64,000 bases of DNA from Actinacidiphila glaucinigra (GCF_900188405.1 NZ_FZOF01000004.1:62001-126000), one strand, 5' to 3'; positions 16,096 to 25,963 are shown, counted from the first letter of the stretch. Numbers and translations are program-made. Notes: a model not told the origin generated them from the letters alone.

Positions 16096-16308
16096 CACCC
16101 CTGTCGGCTGGACGACACTCCAGCGCAAGCCCATGTCAGCTGAGATGAAAGCCCGGTCGAGGGCATAGACGCCTGGAAACACCTCTGCAACTATCGGCTC
16201 GGGCCGCGCAATTACCAAAGCAATCAACGCAATTTTCGCAGCGTGGCAGCCGTACCGCATGTGACGTGTCATGGCACCAACAACTCTGACGAGAGGCACA
16301 GGGACGAC

Positions 16309-19300
16309 ATGCCAAGGAAACGGTTCATCCGACGGCTGCTGGCGGGGGTGATCGCGGCCGGCCTGGTGCTGCTCGGCCAGTCGGCCCTGCCCGCCGCGGC
16401 CGCCGGCGGCCCCAACCTCGCCGCGGGGGCGCCGGCCACCGCGAGCAGTTCCCACGCCGAGTACGGGGTCGGCAACATCACCGACGGCAACCAGAACACC
16501 TACTGGCAGAGCGCGGGCAGCTCCTTCCCGCAGTGGGTCCAGGTCGACCTGGGCGGCAGCACCAGCATCGACCAGGTCGTCGTCAAGCTCCCCGCCTCCT
16601 GGGAAGCCAGGACCGAGACCTTCGCGGTCCAGGGCAGCCCCGACGGCACCACCTTCTCCACGCTCTCCGGCTCGGCCGGGCGGAACTTCGGCCCCGGCTC
16701 GGGCAACACGGTGACCATCGACTTCGCGGCCACCCCCACCCGGTTCGTACGGCTGAACATCACCGCCAACACCGGCTGGCCCGCCGCCCAGATCTCCGAG
16801 CTCGAGGTGCACGGCTCCGCCACCTCCACCGACGACCTCGCCCAGGGCCGCACCCTCACCGCGAGCAGCGCCAACGCGCCCTATGCGGCCGCCAACGCCA
16901 ACGACGGCAACCAGACCACCTACTGGGAGAGCGCCGGCAGCACCTTCCCGCAGTGGATCCAGGCCGACCTGGGCTCCTCCGTCGCGGTCACCAAGGTGGT
17001 GCTGAAGCTGCCGCCCTCCTGGGAGGCCCGGACGCAGACGCTGTCCCTGCGCGGCAGCACCAACGGCTCGTCCTTCAGCGACCTGGTGGCGTCCCGCGAC
17101 TACGCCTTCAAGCCGGCCGACAACAACACCGTCACGATCAGCCTGAGCAGCACGACCACCCGCTATCTGCGGGTCGACGTCACCGGCAACACCGGATGGG
17201 CCGCCGCGCAGCTGTCCCAGCTGGAGGTCTACGGCCCGGCCACCGGTGACACCACCGCGCCGAACGCGCCCACCGGCCTGGCCTACACCGAGCCCGGCTC
17301 CGGCCAGATCCGGCTGACCTGGAACGCCGCGACCGACAACGTCGGCGTCACCGGCTACGACGTCTACGCCAACGGCGAGCTGCGCACCAGCCTCTCCGGC
17401 AGCACGCTCGCCTTCACCGACAACCAGCCCGACAGCGCCACCGTCAGCTACTTCGTGCGCGCCAAGGACGCGGCCGGCAACGTCTCGGGCAACAGCAGCA
17501 CCGTCACCCGGACGGGTTCCGGCGGCGACACGCAGGCGCCCAGCCAGCCGGGCGGTCTCGCCCTCACCCAGCCCGCCTCGGGCCAGGTCAAGCTGACCTG
17601 GACCGCCTCCAGCGACAACGTCGGCGTGACCGGCTACGAGGTATACGCCAACGAGGTGCTGCGCACCACGGTGTCGGGCACGACGCTCACCTACACCGAC
17701 AGCCAGCCCGACAGCGCGACCGTCTCCTACTACGTGAGGGCCAAGGACGCGGCGGGCAACCGGAGCGTCGCCAGCGCCACGGTCACCCGCAACGGCTCGG
17801 GCGGCACCGGCTCCAACCTCGCCGTGGGCAAGCCGATCACGGCGTCGTCCAGCACGCAGAACTTCGTCGCGGCCAACGCCAACGACAACAGCGTCACCAC
17901 CTACTGGGAGGGCGCCGGCGGCAGCTACCCGAACACGCTGACCGTCTCCCTCGGGGCGAACGCCGACGTCACCTCGCTGGTCCTCAAGCTCAACCCCGAC
18001 GGCGCCTGGGGCACCCGCACCCAGACCGTCCAGGTGCTCGGCCGGGAACAGGGCGCGAGCGGCTTCACCAGCCTCAAGGCGGCCGCCGGCTACACCTTCA
18101 ACCCGTCCTCCGCGAACACGGTGACCATCCCGGTCAGCGCCCGGGTCGCCGACGTACGGCTGCAGTTCACCGCCAACAGCGGCGCCGCCGCCGGCCAGCT
18201 GGCGGAGTTCCAGGTGATCGGCACCCCGGCGCCGAACCCGGACCTCACCGTCACCGGCATGTCCGTCTCCCCCGGCGCGCCGGTCGAGACCGACTCGGTC
18301 AGCCTGTCCGCGACCGTGCGCAACATCGGCGAACTGGCCTCGGGCGCCACGAACGTCACCTTCTACCTGGGCACCACCAAGGTCGGCACCGCCGCCGTCG
18401 GCGCCCTGGCCGCCGGTGCCTCCACCACGGTGACGGCGAACATCGGCGTACGCGACGCGGGCAGCTACCCGCTGAGCGCCAAGGTCGACGAAGCCGGGGA
18501 CGTCATCGAGCAGAACGACACCAACAACGCCTACAGCAGCCCGAGCCCGCTGGTCGTCAGGCCGGTCGACAGCTCCGACCTCATCGCCTCCCCCACCGCC
18601 TGGTCCCCCGGCAACCCCGCCAAGGGCAACACCGTCACCTTCTCGGTGGCGATCAGGAACCAGGGAACGGTCGCCTCCGCGGGCGGCTCCCACGGCATCA
18701 CCGTCACGGTCACCGACTCCGTCTCCGGCTCCGTCGTCAAGACGCTGACCGGCTCCTACAACGGCGCCATCGCCGCGGGCAGCACCACGAGCCCCGTCTC
18801 GCTGGGCACCTGGACCGCCGCCAACGGCAAGTACACCGTCAAGACCGTCATCGCGCCCGACACGAACGAACTGGCGGTCAAGCAGCAGAACAACACCAGC
18901 ACCCAGTCCCTCTTCGTCGGGCGCGGCGCCAACATGCCGTACGACATGTACGAGGCGGAGGACGGGGTCCTCGGCGGGAGCGCCGCCCTGGTCGGCCCCA
19001 ACCGCACCGTCGGCGACCCGGCGGGCGAGGCGTCCGGCCGCAAGGCCGTCACGCTGAACAGCACCGGCAGCTCGGTGGAGTTCACCACCAGGGCCAGCAC
19101 CAACACCCTGGTCGTGCGCTACTCCATCCCCGACGCCGCGGGCGGCGGCGGGATCGACTCCACCCTGAACGTCTACGTCAACGGCAGCTTCCTCAAGGCC
19201 ATCGACCTCACCTCCAAGTACGCGTGGCTGTACGGCAGCGAGACCGCCCCCGGCAACAACCCGGGTGACGGCAGCCCCCGCCACATCTACGACGAGGCCA

Positions 19301-20601
19301 ACATGATGCTCGGCACGACCGTGCCGGCCGGGTCGAAGATCAAGCTGCAGAAGGACGCCGCCAACGGCAGCCAGTACGCGATCGACTTCGTCAACACCGA
19401 GCAGGTCTCGCCGATCGCCAACCCCGACCCCGCGGCCTACACCGCGCCGACCGGGTTCACCCACCAGGACGTGCAGAACGCCCTGGACAAGGCCCGGATG
19501 GACACCACGGGCACCCTGAAGGGCGTCTACCTGCCGCCGGGCGACTACGAGACGGGGAGCAAGTTCCAGGTCTACGGCAAGTCCGTGAAGATCATCGGCG
19601 CGGGCCCCTGGTACTCCCGCTTCCACACGCCGGCCGGCCAGTCCAACACCGACGCGGGCTTCCGCGCCGACTCCACCGCCAACGGCTCGTCCTTCTCGGG
19701 CTTCTCCTTCTTCGGCAACTACACCTCACGCATCGACGGCCCCGGCAAGGTCTTCGACTTCGCAGGCGTCGCCGACATGACCATCGACAACGTCTGGAAC
19801 GAGCACACGGTCTGCCTCTACTGGGGCGCCAACACCGACAACGTCACCATCAAGAACTCCCGGATCCGCGACACCTTCGCCGACGGCGTCAACATGACCA
19901 ACGGCAGCACGGACAACCACCTCGACAACATCGAGGCCCGTGCCACGGGTGACGACAGCTTCGCCCTCTTCTCGGCGATCGACGCCGGCGGGGCGGACGA
20001 GAAGAACAACCTCTACGAGAACCTGACGTCCCTGCTGACCTGGCGCGCCGCGGGCATCGCCGTCTACGGCGGCTACGCCAACACCTTCCGCAACATCCTC
20101 GTCGCGGACACCCTGGTCTACTCGGGCGTCACGATCAGCTCGCTGGACTTCGGCTACCCGATGAACGGCTTCGGGACCGACCCGACCAACCTCCAGAACA
20201 TCTCCATCGTCCGCTGCGGCGGGCACTTCTGGGGCAGCCAGACCTTCCCGGGCATCTGGCTCTTCTCCGCCTCGAAGGTCTTCCAGGGCATCCGCGTCAG
20301 CGACGTGGACATCGTGGACCCGACCTACAGCGGGATCATGTTCCAGACGAACTACGTGGGCGGTCAGCCGCAGAACCCGATCAAGGACACGGTCCTCACC
20401 AATGTGTCCATCACCGGCGCCCACCGCAGTGGTGACGCCTACGACGCCAAGTCGGGCTTCGGCCTGTGGGCCAACGAGATGCCGGAGTCGGGACAGGGTC
20501 CGGCGGTCGGCTCCGTCACCTTCAACAACCTGACCATGAACGACAACTACCTGAACATCAAGAACACCACGCCCGCCTTCACCATCAACGTCAACCCGTA
20601 G
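16309..20601 (+). CDS. secreted multidomain GH87 alpha-1,3-glucanase
   Basis: A 1430-residue secreted enzyme predicted to cut alpha-1,3-glucan of fungal walls or dental-type mutan. Signal peptide 1-32 (basic start, then LLAGVIAAGLVLLGQSALPAAAA). Discoidin/CBM32-like domains lie at about 36-175, 180-315 and 500-640. Two fibronectin III domains lie between them (315-400 and 405-495). Two CARDB-like domains (644-870) and a CBM6/35-like module (875-1035) precede a right-handed beta-helix catalytic domain (1037-1430). Asp1192 in RDTFADGV and Asp1215-Asp1216 in ATGDDSF have the spacing of the GH87 catalytic Asp trio. ATG 16309 has AGGGA upstream. A strong terminator follows. Confidence 0.92.
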   Translation: MPRKRFIRRLLAGVIAAGLVLLGQSALPAAAAGGPNLAAGAPATASSSHAEYGVGNITDGNQNTYWQSAGSSFPQWVQVDLGGSTSIDQVVVKLPASWEARTETFAVQGSPDGTTFSTLSGSAGRNFGPGSGNTVTIDFAATPTRFVRLNITANTGWPAAQISELEVHGSATSTDDLAQGRTLTASSANAPYAAANANDGNQTTYWESAGSTFPQWIQADLGSSVAVTKVVLKLPPSWEARTQTLSLRGSTNGSSFSDLVASRDYAFKPADNNTVTISLSSTTTRYLRVDVTGNTGWAAAQLSQLEVYGPATGDTTAPNAPTGLAYTEPGSGQIRLTWNAATDNVGVTGYDVYANGELRTSLSGSTLAFTDNQPDSATVSYFVRAKDAAGNVSGNSSTVTRTGSGGDTQAPSQPGGLALTQPASGQVKLTWTASSDNVGVTGYEVYANEVLRTTVSGTTLTYTDSQPDSATVSYYVRAKDAAGNRSVASATVTRNGSGGTGSNLAVGKPITASSSTQNFVAANANDNSVTTYWEGAGGSYPNTLTVSLGANADVTSLVLKLNPDGAWGTRTQTVQVLGREQGASGFTSLKAAAGYTFNPSSANTVTIPVSARVADVRLQFTANSGAAAGQLAEFQVIGTPAPNPDLTVTGMSVSPGAPVETDSVSLSATVRNIGELASGATNVTFYLGTTKVGTAAVGALAAGASTTVTANIGVRDAGSYPLSAKVDEAGDVIEQNDTNNAYSSPSPLVVRPVDSSDLIASPTAWSPGNPAKGNTVTFSVAIRNQGTVASAGGSHGITVTVTDSVSGSVVKTLTGSYNGAIAAGSTTSPVSLGTWTAANGKYTVKTVIAPDTNELAVKQQNNTSTQSLFVGRGANMPYDMYEAEDGVLGGSAALVGPNRTVGDPAGEASGRKAVTLNSTGSSVEFTTRASTNTLVVRYSIPDAAGGGGIDSTLNVYVNGSFLKAIDLTSKYAWLYGSETAPGNNPGDGSPRHIYDEANMMLGTTVPAGSKIKLQKDAANGSQYAIDFVNTEQVSPIANPDPAAYTAPTGFTHQDVQNALDKARMDTTGTLKGVYLPPGDYETGSKFQVYGKSVKIIGAGPWYSRFHTPAGQSNTDAGFRADSTANGSSFSGFSFFGNYTSRIDGPGKVFDFAGVADMTIDNVWNEHTVCLYWGANTDNVTIKNSRIRDTFADGVNMTNGSTDNHLDNIEARATGDDSFALFSAIDAGGADEKNNLYENLTSLLTWRAAGIAVYGGYANTFRNILVADTLVYSGVTISSLDFGYPMNGFGTDPTNLQNISIVRCGGHFWGSQTFPGIWLFSASKVFQGIRVSDVDIVDPTYSGIMFQTNYVGGQPQNPIKDTVLTNVSITGAHRSGDAYDAKSGFGLWANEMPESGQGPAVGSVTFNNLTMNDNYLNIKNTTPAFTINVNP

Positions 20602-20616
20602 CGCGGGGACGCGCAG

Positions 20617-20658
20617 GCGCCGTGGTCCCGGCCGGTTCTCCGGCCGGGACCACGGCGC
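20617..20658 (+). terminator. strong terminator of the GH87 gene
   Basis: A perfect 19-bp stem beginning GCGCCGTGGTCCC closes around the tetraloop TTCT, 15 bases after the stop codon. It would end the GH87 transcript from one side and the short minus-strand gene from the other. Confidence 0.9.
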
Positions 20659-20662
20659 TCCG

Positions 20663-20986
20663 TCATCCGCGGCGCCCGCGGCCGTACGCCCAAGGGCCCC
20701 ACCACGCGGGGATCGGCGGATCTGCGGGGGCGGAGGTCGGCTGGTCCGGGTGGAGTCCGAGCCTGCGCAGGGCGGCCGCGTCGACCCGTACGACGTGGGT
20801 GCCGTGCCAGTGCCCGTCCTCCCCGATCCCGCACACGTGGTCGATCATCAGCTCATGGCCGGCGAACGGCCACCAGTCGATCCCCCGGTCCCGCAGTCAA
20901 CGCACCGTCAGCTCGGCGGGCCGGGGGCAGCCCGGCAGGTTCTGGTAGCTGAAGAGGGTCACCCATGCGTCAGGTTCACGGTCCAT
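20663..20986 (-). pseudogene. small conserved-looking gene with an in-frame TGA
   Basis: From ATG 20986 the frame reads MDREPDAWVTLFSYQNLPGC and stays open for 29 codons. It then meets TGA at 20897-20899 and continues in the same frame for 77 more codons (DRGIDWWPFAGHELMIDHVCGIGED ... AWWGPWAYG) to a proper stop at 20663. Both halves have protein-like composition with Trp-rich motifs, so this is one gene of about 107 codons cut by a nonsense codon. CGA to TGA is a one-base change. A shortened product could still start at the ATG at 20848. Function unknown. Confidence 0.65.
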
Positions 20987-21111
20987 GCCCCCATGCTCGC
21001 GCAGCACGACGGCGTGCCGCAGCAGGATTTCGCCGCGGCACGCCGTGGAGGGGACGGGGTGGGCCGTGCCGGCCACGGGGATGCGGCGGCACGGCCCGGA
21101 TCGGGTGCCGG

Positions 21112-21570
21112 TCAGCGGCGGCCGCTCCAGGACTTCACGTCGACGACCCGGCGGTGGTCGTTGCGCAGGGTCGCGGCGTCGCGGCGGTCCCAGACGGAGT
21201 TGCGGCGGTCCTGGAAGACGTCGCGCCGGGTGTCACGACCGAAGCCGGTGTGCACGCGCACCTTCGAGTGCCCGACGAGCCACACGTTGTTGAAGCGGTA
21301 GCGGTTGCCGTCGCGGTCCGACAGCGTCCAGCCGCGCAGGTTGACCGAGCCGCGGCCGGTGTTCACCACTTCGATCCATTCGCCGCCGCCGCGACCGAAA
21401 CGGCCGTGGCCGTCGCGGGTGTTGACCTCACCGATGACCACCGAGGACCGGCCGCGGTCGCGGCCGTGGTCACGGCCGTCCGCCGCGGTGGCCGGCAGGG
21501 CGGCGCCGGCGACGACCGCTCCGGAGGCGAGGACGGTGGCGATGACGCGACGGGTGATACGAGCAGACAT
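21112..21570 (-). CDS. secreted lamin-tail (LTD) domain protein
   Basis: A 152-residue exported protein. The signal peptide is residues 1-29 (ITRRVIATVLASGAVVAGAALPATA). A lamin tail domain follows at about 43-140: VVIGEVNTR, GGEWIEVVNTGRGSVNLRGWTLSDRDGN, then VRVHTGFG. In bacteria this immunoglobulin-like fold is found on secreted nucleases and surface proteins; here it is alone, with many Arg and Asp residues, so it may be a binding module. The ATG at 21570 follows GAGGGGGC. Confidence 0.85.
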   Translation of the reverse strand: MSARITRRVIATVLASGAVVAGAALPATAADGRDHGRDRGRSSVVIGEVNTRDGHGRFGRGGGEWIEVVNTGRGSVNLRGWTLSDRDGNRYRFNNVWLVGHSKVRVHTGFGRDTRRDVFQDRRNSVWDRRDAATLRNDHRRVVDVKSWSGRR

Positions 21571-21897
21571 GATGCCCCCTCAACAAGGTGCGTTCCAGGC
21601 CCTTTCGGGCCGTTCCCGCGGTGCGGATGCTTCGGCGGTTGCCGATGACCCAACTCTGACCCAGTGGCGGCGCGCACAAGCGGAACAATCGCTTCGCGTT
21701 ACAGAATGCGGACATATCCGTAACTGTTAGCTGTAAGCGACATCTGTCAATCTCGGATGAAATATCGACTGCCTGCGTGATGCACCCACCCGCCGGGCAC
21801 CGCTGAGCGGGCTTTTCGGTGTCACCCACACGAGTGGCCTGATCGCCGGGCGGCCCCCGGCAGCCGGAGAAGGGCCCCGGTAACGGAGAATCGCGCC
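21571..21897. other. 327-bp divergent intergenic region
   Basis: Separates the LTD-protein gene from the methyltransferase gene. An A/T-richer stretch at about 21710-21775 (GGACATATCC, GTAACTGTTAGCTGTAAG) is the likely promoter zone for one or both. No gene or clear operator is visible. Confidence 0.4.
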
Positions 21898-22761
21898 ATG
21901 ACGACACGCGGCACGGACCACGGGGACGTACCGGGGCACGACCACGGCTATCTGCTGGACAACCGCCGGGCCGAGGCGGGGACACGCTTCGAGGCCTTCG
22001 CCGAGCTCTTCGACCCGGTGACGTTCCGGCACGTCGACGCGCTCGGCGTGGGAGCCGGAATGCGCTGCTGGGAGGTGGGTGCCGGGGGCGCGTCGGTGCC
22101 TCTCGGACTGGCCGCGCGGGTCGGTCCGGGCGGCACCGTGGTCGCCACCGACATCGACGTGTCGTGGGCCCGTGACGCCGCAGGCGGGGTCGTCCGGGTG
22201 CTGCGGCACGACGTCGCCGCCGACCCCGCCCCGCCGGGCGGCTTCGACCTCGTCCACGCCCGGCTCGTGCTGGTGCACGTCACCGACCGGGCGGAGGCGC
22301 TGCGGCGCATGGTCGGCGCGCTGCGCCCGGGCGGCCGGCTGCTGCTGGAGGACGCCGATCCCGGGCTGCAGCCGCTGCTCTGCCCGGACGAGTCCGGACC
22401 TGAGCAGCGGCTCGCCAACCGCCTGCGCTCGGGCTTCCGCGCGTTGATGGCCGAGCGCGGGGCGGACCTGGCCTACGGGCGGACGCTGCCGCGCCTGCTG
22501 CGGGAGGCCGGGCTGGAGGAGGTCGGGGCCGACGCGTACTTCCCGATCACGTCACCGGCGTGCGCCGTCCTGGAGGCGGCCACGGTGCGCCACATCAGGG
22601 AGCGGCTCGTGGCGGCCGGGCTGGCCACCGACGAGGAGGTCGACCGCCATCTGGCGAACGTGGCCACGGGCACGCTCGACCTGGCCACGGCGCCCATGGT
22701 CTCCGCCTGGGGCCGCCGGCCGCTCAGCGCGGCGGGGTCCACCCCGGATCCCGGCCGGTGA
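21898..22761 (+). CDS. class I SAM-dependent methyltransferase
   Basis: A 287-residue protein with a Rossmann methyltransferase core. MRCWEVGAGGASVPLGLAARVGPGGTVVATDID carries motif I and the acidic ribose-binding end of strand 2, FDLVHARLVLVHV is motif IV, and LRPGGRLLLEDAD is motif VI. The C-terminal third may hold the acceptor site. ATG 21898 has CGGAG about ten bases upstream. The small-molecule acceptor is unknown. Its end overlaps the convergent TIGR03086-family gene by 38 bp. Confidence 0.88.
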   Translation: MTTRGTDHGDVPGHDHGYLLDNRRAEAGTRFEAFAELFDPVTFRHVDALGVGAGMRCWEVGAGGASVPLGLAARVGPGGTVVATDIDVSWARDAAGGVVRVLRHDVAADPAPPGGFDLVHARLVLVHVTDRAEALRRMVGALRPGGRLLLEDADPGLQPLLCPDESGPEQRLANRLRSGFRALMAERGADLAYGRTLPRLLREAGLEEVGADAYFPITSPACAVLEAATVRHIRERLVAAGLATDEEVDRHLANVATGTLDLATAPMVSAWGRRPLSAAGSTPDPGR

Positions 22762-23314
22762 GACCTACCAGCCGGTCGAGCGCCGGCGCGGAGTCCGGGA
22801 CCGGTACGGGCCGGCCGAAGGGCCCCGAGCCGTCGCCGGACGCCGCACCGACAGCGGTGAGCAGGGCGAGCACGACCTCCGCGCCCGACTCGTCGGGGTG
22901 GTGGCCGAGCCCCGTCGCCCGGGCCAGGTCCCAGCCGTGGACCAGCAGCTCGTTCAGGGCGAAACGGCCCGCGGCATCCGCCGGCAGGGAGATCCCGCCG
23001 GCTCTCGTCTCGCCCTCCCACGCCCCGGGGGCGTTCCAGGCCTCCGCCACCTCGGTCAGCAGGACGGGCAGCTGTTCGCGCCAGGCGGCCGGGAGCTCGG
23101 GGAGGGAAGCGCCGGGGCCGGTGTCCGTGGTCGGGCCGAAGTCCTTGCGGGCGGCGTCGCGGAAGGCGGCGCAGAGCCCGGCGATGTGCCCGATGAGGTG
23201 CGCCACGGTGTAGTCGGGACAGGGTGTGGGCGCGTCGAGGTGCTTGTCGCCGATCTGCTCCAGCAGCGCGCTCACGTCCCGGGCGGCCGGACGGAGGTCG
23301 GGATGAGACGTCAT
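22724..23314 (-). CDS. TIGR03086-like DinB/mycothiol-dependent family protein
   Basis: A 196-residue four-helix-bundle protein. DAPTPCPDYTVAHLIGHIAG, with the conserved CP-x-(Y/W)-x-V and the His of the DinB metal site, and NELLVHGWDLARATG are diagnostic of the TIGR03086 branch of the maleylpyruvate isomerase/DinB superfamily. Some relatives use mycothiol as cofactor, which Streptomyces makes. Specific reaction unknown. Convergent overlap of 38 bp with the methyltransferase gene. Confidence 0.85.
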   Translation of the reverse strand: MTSHPDLRPAARDVSALLEQIGDKHLDAPTPCPDYTVAHLIGHIAGLCAAFRDAARKDFGPTTDTGPGASLPELPAAWREQLPVLLTEVAEAWNAPGAWEGETRAGGISLPADAAGRFALNELLVHGWDLARATGLGHHPDESGAEVVLALLTAVGAASGDGSGPFGRPVPVPDSAPALDRLVGLTGRDPGWTPPR

Positions 23315-23518
23315 GGGGATCCCCTGGGTCGGTTGTCGTCACCGTTGACGACCGGTGCGGTGCGCCGAACTCATCGCCGTACGCCGAAACGGCCTCCGTC
23401 GGTCGTGTTCTGGCTGGTCACGGCGGTGGGGCACGCACCGCGTGCCTCAGATCTTGACGGCGGGCAGTATTGGTCTGTGGGAATCCTTGGGTGTGCCAGG
23501 GCCGGGTGGGCGTGACGG

Positions 23519-25963
23519 GTGGACATGCGCGGCACGCTGTTCGCCGACGCCCCTGACGGTTTCCCCCGGTCCAGAGGCGACGCCTTCGCCGTCGTCGACG
23601 CACGGGGCACCGTGACGAACTGGACCCCCGGCGCGGAACGGCTGCTCGGCTGGGCGGCCGCCGAGGCCCGCGGGCCGGTGTCCCGGCTGCTGTGGTCCCG
23701 CGCCGACGGCGCCCGCCTGGCGGGCCTCGTCTGCCCCGAGCACTCGGTCTTCCTCGGCCCCCTGCTGCTGCGGCACCGGGAGGGCACGCCCGTCGGGGTG
23801 GTTCTGTGGGGACATCCCCTCGCGCCGGACCAGTGGCTGCTGCAGGCGGAGAACGCCGAGGCGGTGCGGCACGACGACCTGCTCGGTGCGCTGCTGCACG
23901 GCCTGTTCACGGAGTCCCCGTTCATCATCGACGTCTTCGACACGGACCTGTGCTTCCTGGCCCGCAACGACTCCCGGATCCGCGCGACGGGCTTCCCCGA
24001 CGACTTCGTCGGGCGCACCATGCGCGAGGTGTCGCCACCCGGCCTGCTGGACGCGGACGCCTTCGAGGCGCGCCAGCGCCTGGTGCTCACCTCGGGGCGG
24101 GCGATGATCGGCAGCGAGGTGCGCGGCCGCGACCCCCGCGACCCGGACCGGGACACCGTCTGGTCGGAGACGATCCTGCCCCTGCGCGGCGCCGACGGTG
24201 ACGTGGTGGCCCTGGCGCACATGGTCTTCGACCTCACCACGGAGGCCCGGGCCCGGGAACGGCTCGACCTGGTCAACGAGGCCAGCGCGCGGATCGGCAG
24301 CACCCTGGACGTGCTGCACACGGCGCAGGAGCTGACGGACGTGGCGGTGCCGCGGTTCGCCGACTTCAGTTACGTCAACCTGCTGGACACGGTGCTGGGC
24401 GGTGAGGAGCCGCGGCCGGGGCCGGTCGCCGAGACGGTGCCCCTGCGCCGGGCGGCGGCGACCATGGTCCCCGACGGCCCGGCGCGGACGGTGGTCTCGC
24501 CGGGTGAGGTGGACCACTTCGCCTCCATGCCCGGCACCCCGGCCGCCCGGGCCCTGGCCACCGGAAAGCCGGTCCTGCTGACGGGCGAGGAACTGCTGGT
24601 CGAGCTCGAGGCCGCCGATCCCGTCCGGGCGCAGCTGATCCGCGGCTTCGCCGTGCGGTCCTGGCTGCTGGTGCCGATGTTCGCGCGGGGGGCGGCGCTG
24701 GGCGTGGTGCTGTTCGTACGGTTCAGCCGGGCCCACTCCTTCGAGGCGGACGACGTCCTGCTCGCCCAGGAGTTCGTCGCACGTGCCGCGGTCTGCATCG
24801 ACAACGCCAGCCGCTACACCCGTGAACGCGCCACGGCGATGACGCTGCAGCGGAACCTCCTGCCGCAGCGGCTGCCGCTGCTGGCGACCGTGGAGACCGC
24901 CTCGCGCCACCTGTCCCGCGGCAGCCACGCCGGGCTCGGCGGCAGCTGGTTCGACGTCATCCCGCTCTCCGGAGCACGTACCGCCCTGGTCATCGGCGAG
25001 GCGGGCGGGCGCGGGCTGCACTCGGCGGTGTCCATGGGCCGGCTGCGGACGGCGGTGCGGACGCTGGCGGACCTGGACATGGCGCCCGAGGAACTGCTGA
25101 CGCATCTGAGCGACCAGGTCAAGCGCTTCCAGGACGAGCAGGGCGGTCCCACGCCCGGGGCCGCGGCCCCGACGTGCCTGTACGCGATCTTCGACCCGAT
25201 CACCATGCGCTCGCTCATGGCGAGCGCCGGACACGCGATGCCGGCGCGGCTGAGCCCCGAAGGCGAGGTGTCGGTGACCGGGACCCCGGCGACACCCGCG
25301 CTGGGCACCGGTGGCGTGCCGTTCGAGTGCGCGGAGATGGCCCACGCCGACGGTGACCTGCTCGCCCTCTACACCGACGGGCTGCTCGCCCCGGAGTCCG
25401 GGGGCGGGGCGGTGCTCCGGCTGGGCGAGGCGCTGGCCGGGGCCGGTGCCTCCGCCGGGAGCGAACCCGGCGAGGTCGCCGACGAGACCCTGCGCCGGCT
25501 CGTGCCGGGCGGGCATCCCGGGGAGGACGTGTCGCTGCTGGTGGCACGGCTGCACCGGCTGCCGCCGGACCGGTACGCGACCTGGGACCTGCCGGACGCG
25601 CCGGAGTCGGTCGGGCGGGCGCGCGGGCTGGTGACCGGGAAACTCGCCGAATGGGAGCTGGCGGAGCTGGAGTTCACCACCGAGCTGCTGGTCAGCGAGC
25701 TGGTCACGAACGCGATCCGCTACGGCTCGCCGCCGGTGCGGCTGCGGCTGATCCGCGACCGCCGGCTGATCTGCGAGGTCGGCGACGGGAGCAGCACCTC
25801 GCCGCACGTCCGTCGCGCCCTGGAGACGGACGAGGGTGGCCGCGGGCTCTACCTGGTCTCGCAGCTCGCGTCGCTCTGGGGCACGCGCTACCACGCCCGC
25901 GGCAAGACCCTCTGGGCCGAGCAGCCGCTGCCCGCACCGGACGGCGCGCCGGACGACACCTGA
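23519..25963 (+). CDS. PAS-GAF-degenerate PP2C-ATPase regulatory protein
   Basis: An 814-residue paralogue of the protein at 7185-9626: PAS-like regions (15-250), GAF (265-440), PP2C fold (465-680) and RsbW-like ATPase (687-805). Two of the metal-site motifs are altered. GGDWFD reads GGSWFDVI near residue 473, and GDVxGxG reads VIGEAGGRG near 492, while LYTDG and GEDVSLLVA remain. Loss of these Asp ligands argues against normal Mn/Mg-dependent phosphatase activity. The ATPase keeps its N box (ELVTNAIRYG) and G box (DEGGRGLYLV), so a sensor-controlled anti-sigma-type kinase is plausible. GTG 23519 is preferred; ATG 23525 is possible. Confidence 0.88.
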   Translation: MDMRGTLFADAPDGFPRSRGDAFAVVDARGTVTNWTPGAERLLGWAAAEARGPVSRLLWSRADGARLAGLVCPEHSVFLGPLLLRHREGTPVGVVLWGHPLAPDQWLLQAENAEAVRHDDLLGALLHGLFTESPFIIDVFDTDLCFLARNDSRIRATGFPDDFVGRTMREVSPPGLLDADAFEARQRLVLTSGRAMIGSEVRGRDPRDPDRDTVWSETILPLRGADGDVVALAHMVFDLTTEARARERLDLVNEASARIGSTLDVLHTAQELTDVAVPRFADFSYVNLLDTVLGGEEPRPGPVAETVPLRRAAATMVPDGPARTVVSPGEVDHFASMPGTPAARALATGKPVLLTGEELLVELEAADPVRAQLIRGFAVRSWLLVPMFARGAALGVVLFVRFSRAHSFEADDVLLAQEFVARAAVCIDNASRYTRERATAMTLQRNLLPQRLPLLATVETASRHLSRGSHAGLGGSWFDVIPLSGARTALVIGEAGGRGLHSAVSMGRLRTAVRTLADLDMAPEELLTHLSDQVKRFQDEQGGPTPGAAAPTCLYAIFDPITMRSLMASAGHAMPARLSPEGEVSVTGTPATPALGTGGVPFECAEMAHADGDLLALYTDGLLAPESGGGAVLRLGEALAGAGASAGSEPGEVADETLRRLVPGGHPGEDVSLLVARLHRLPPDRYATWDLPDAPESVGRARGLVTGKLAEWELAELEFTTELLVSELVTNAIRYGSPPVRLRLIRDRRLICEVGDGSSTSPHVRRALETDEGGRGLYLVSQLASLWGTRYHARGKTLWAEQPLPAPDGAPDDT

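Noticed and set aside
14791..19626. A 1611-codon minus-strand open frame opposite the permease and GH87 genes
   Set aside because: High-GC antisense artefact; composition is Gly/Asp/Arg-rich and the plus strand carries clear domains.
20897..20899. Selenocysteine at the in-frame TGA
   Set aside because: No SECIS-like hairpin follows and the flanking sequence has no selenoprotein pattern; a nonsense mutation is simpler.
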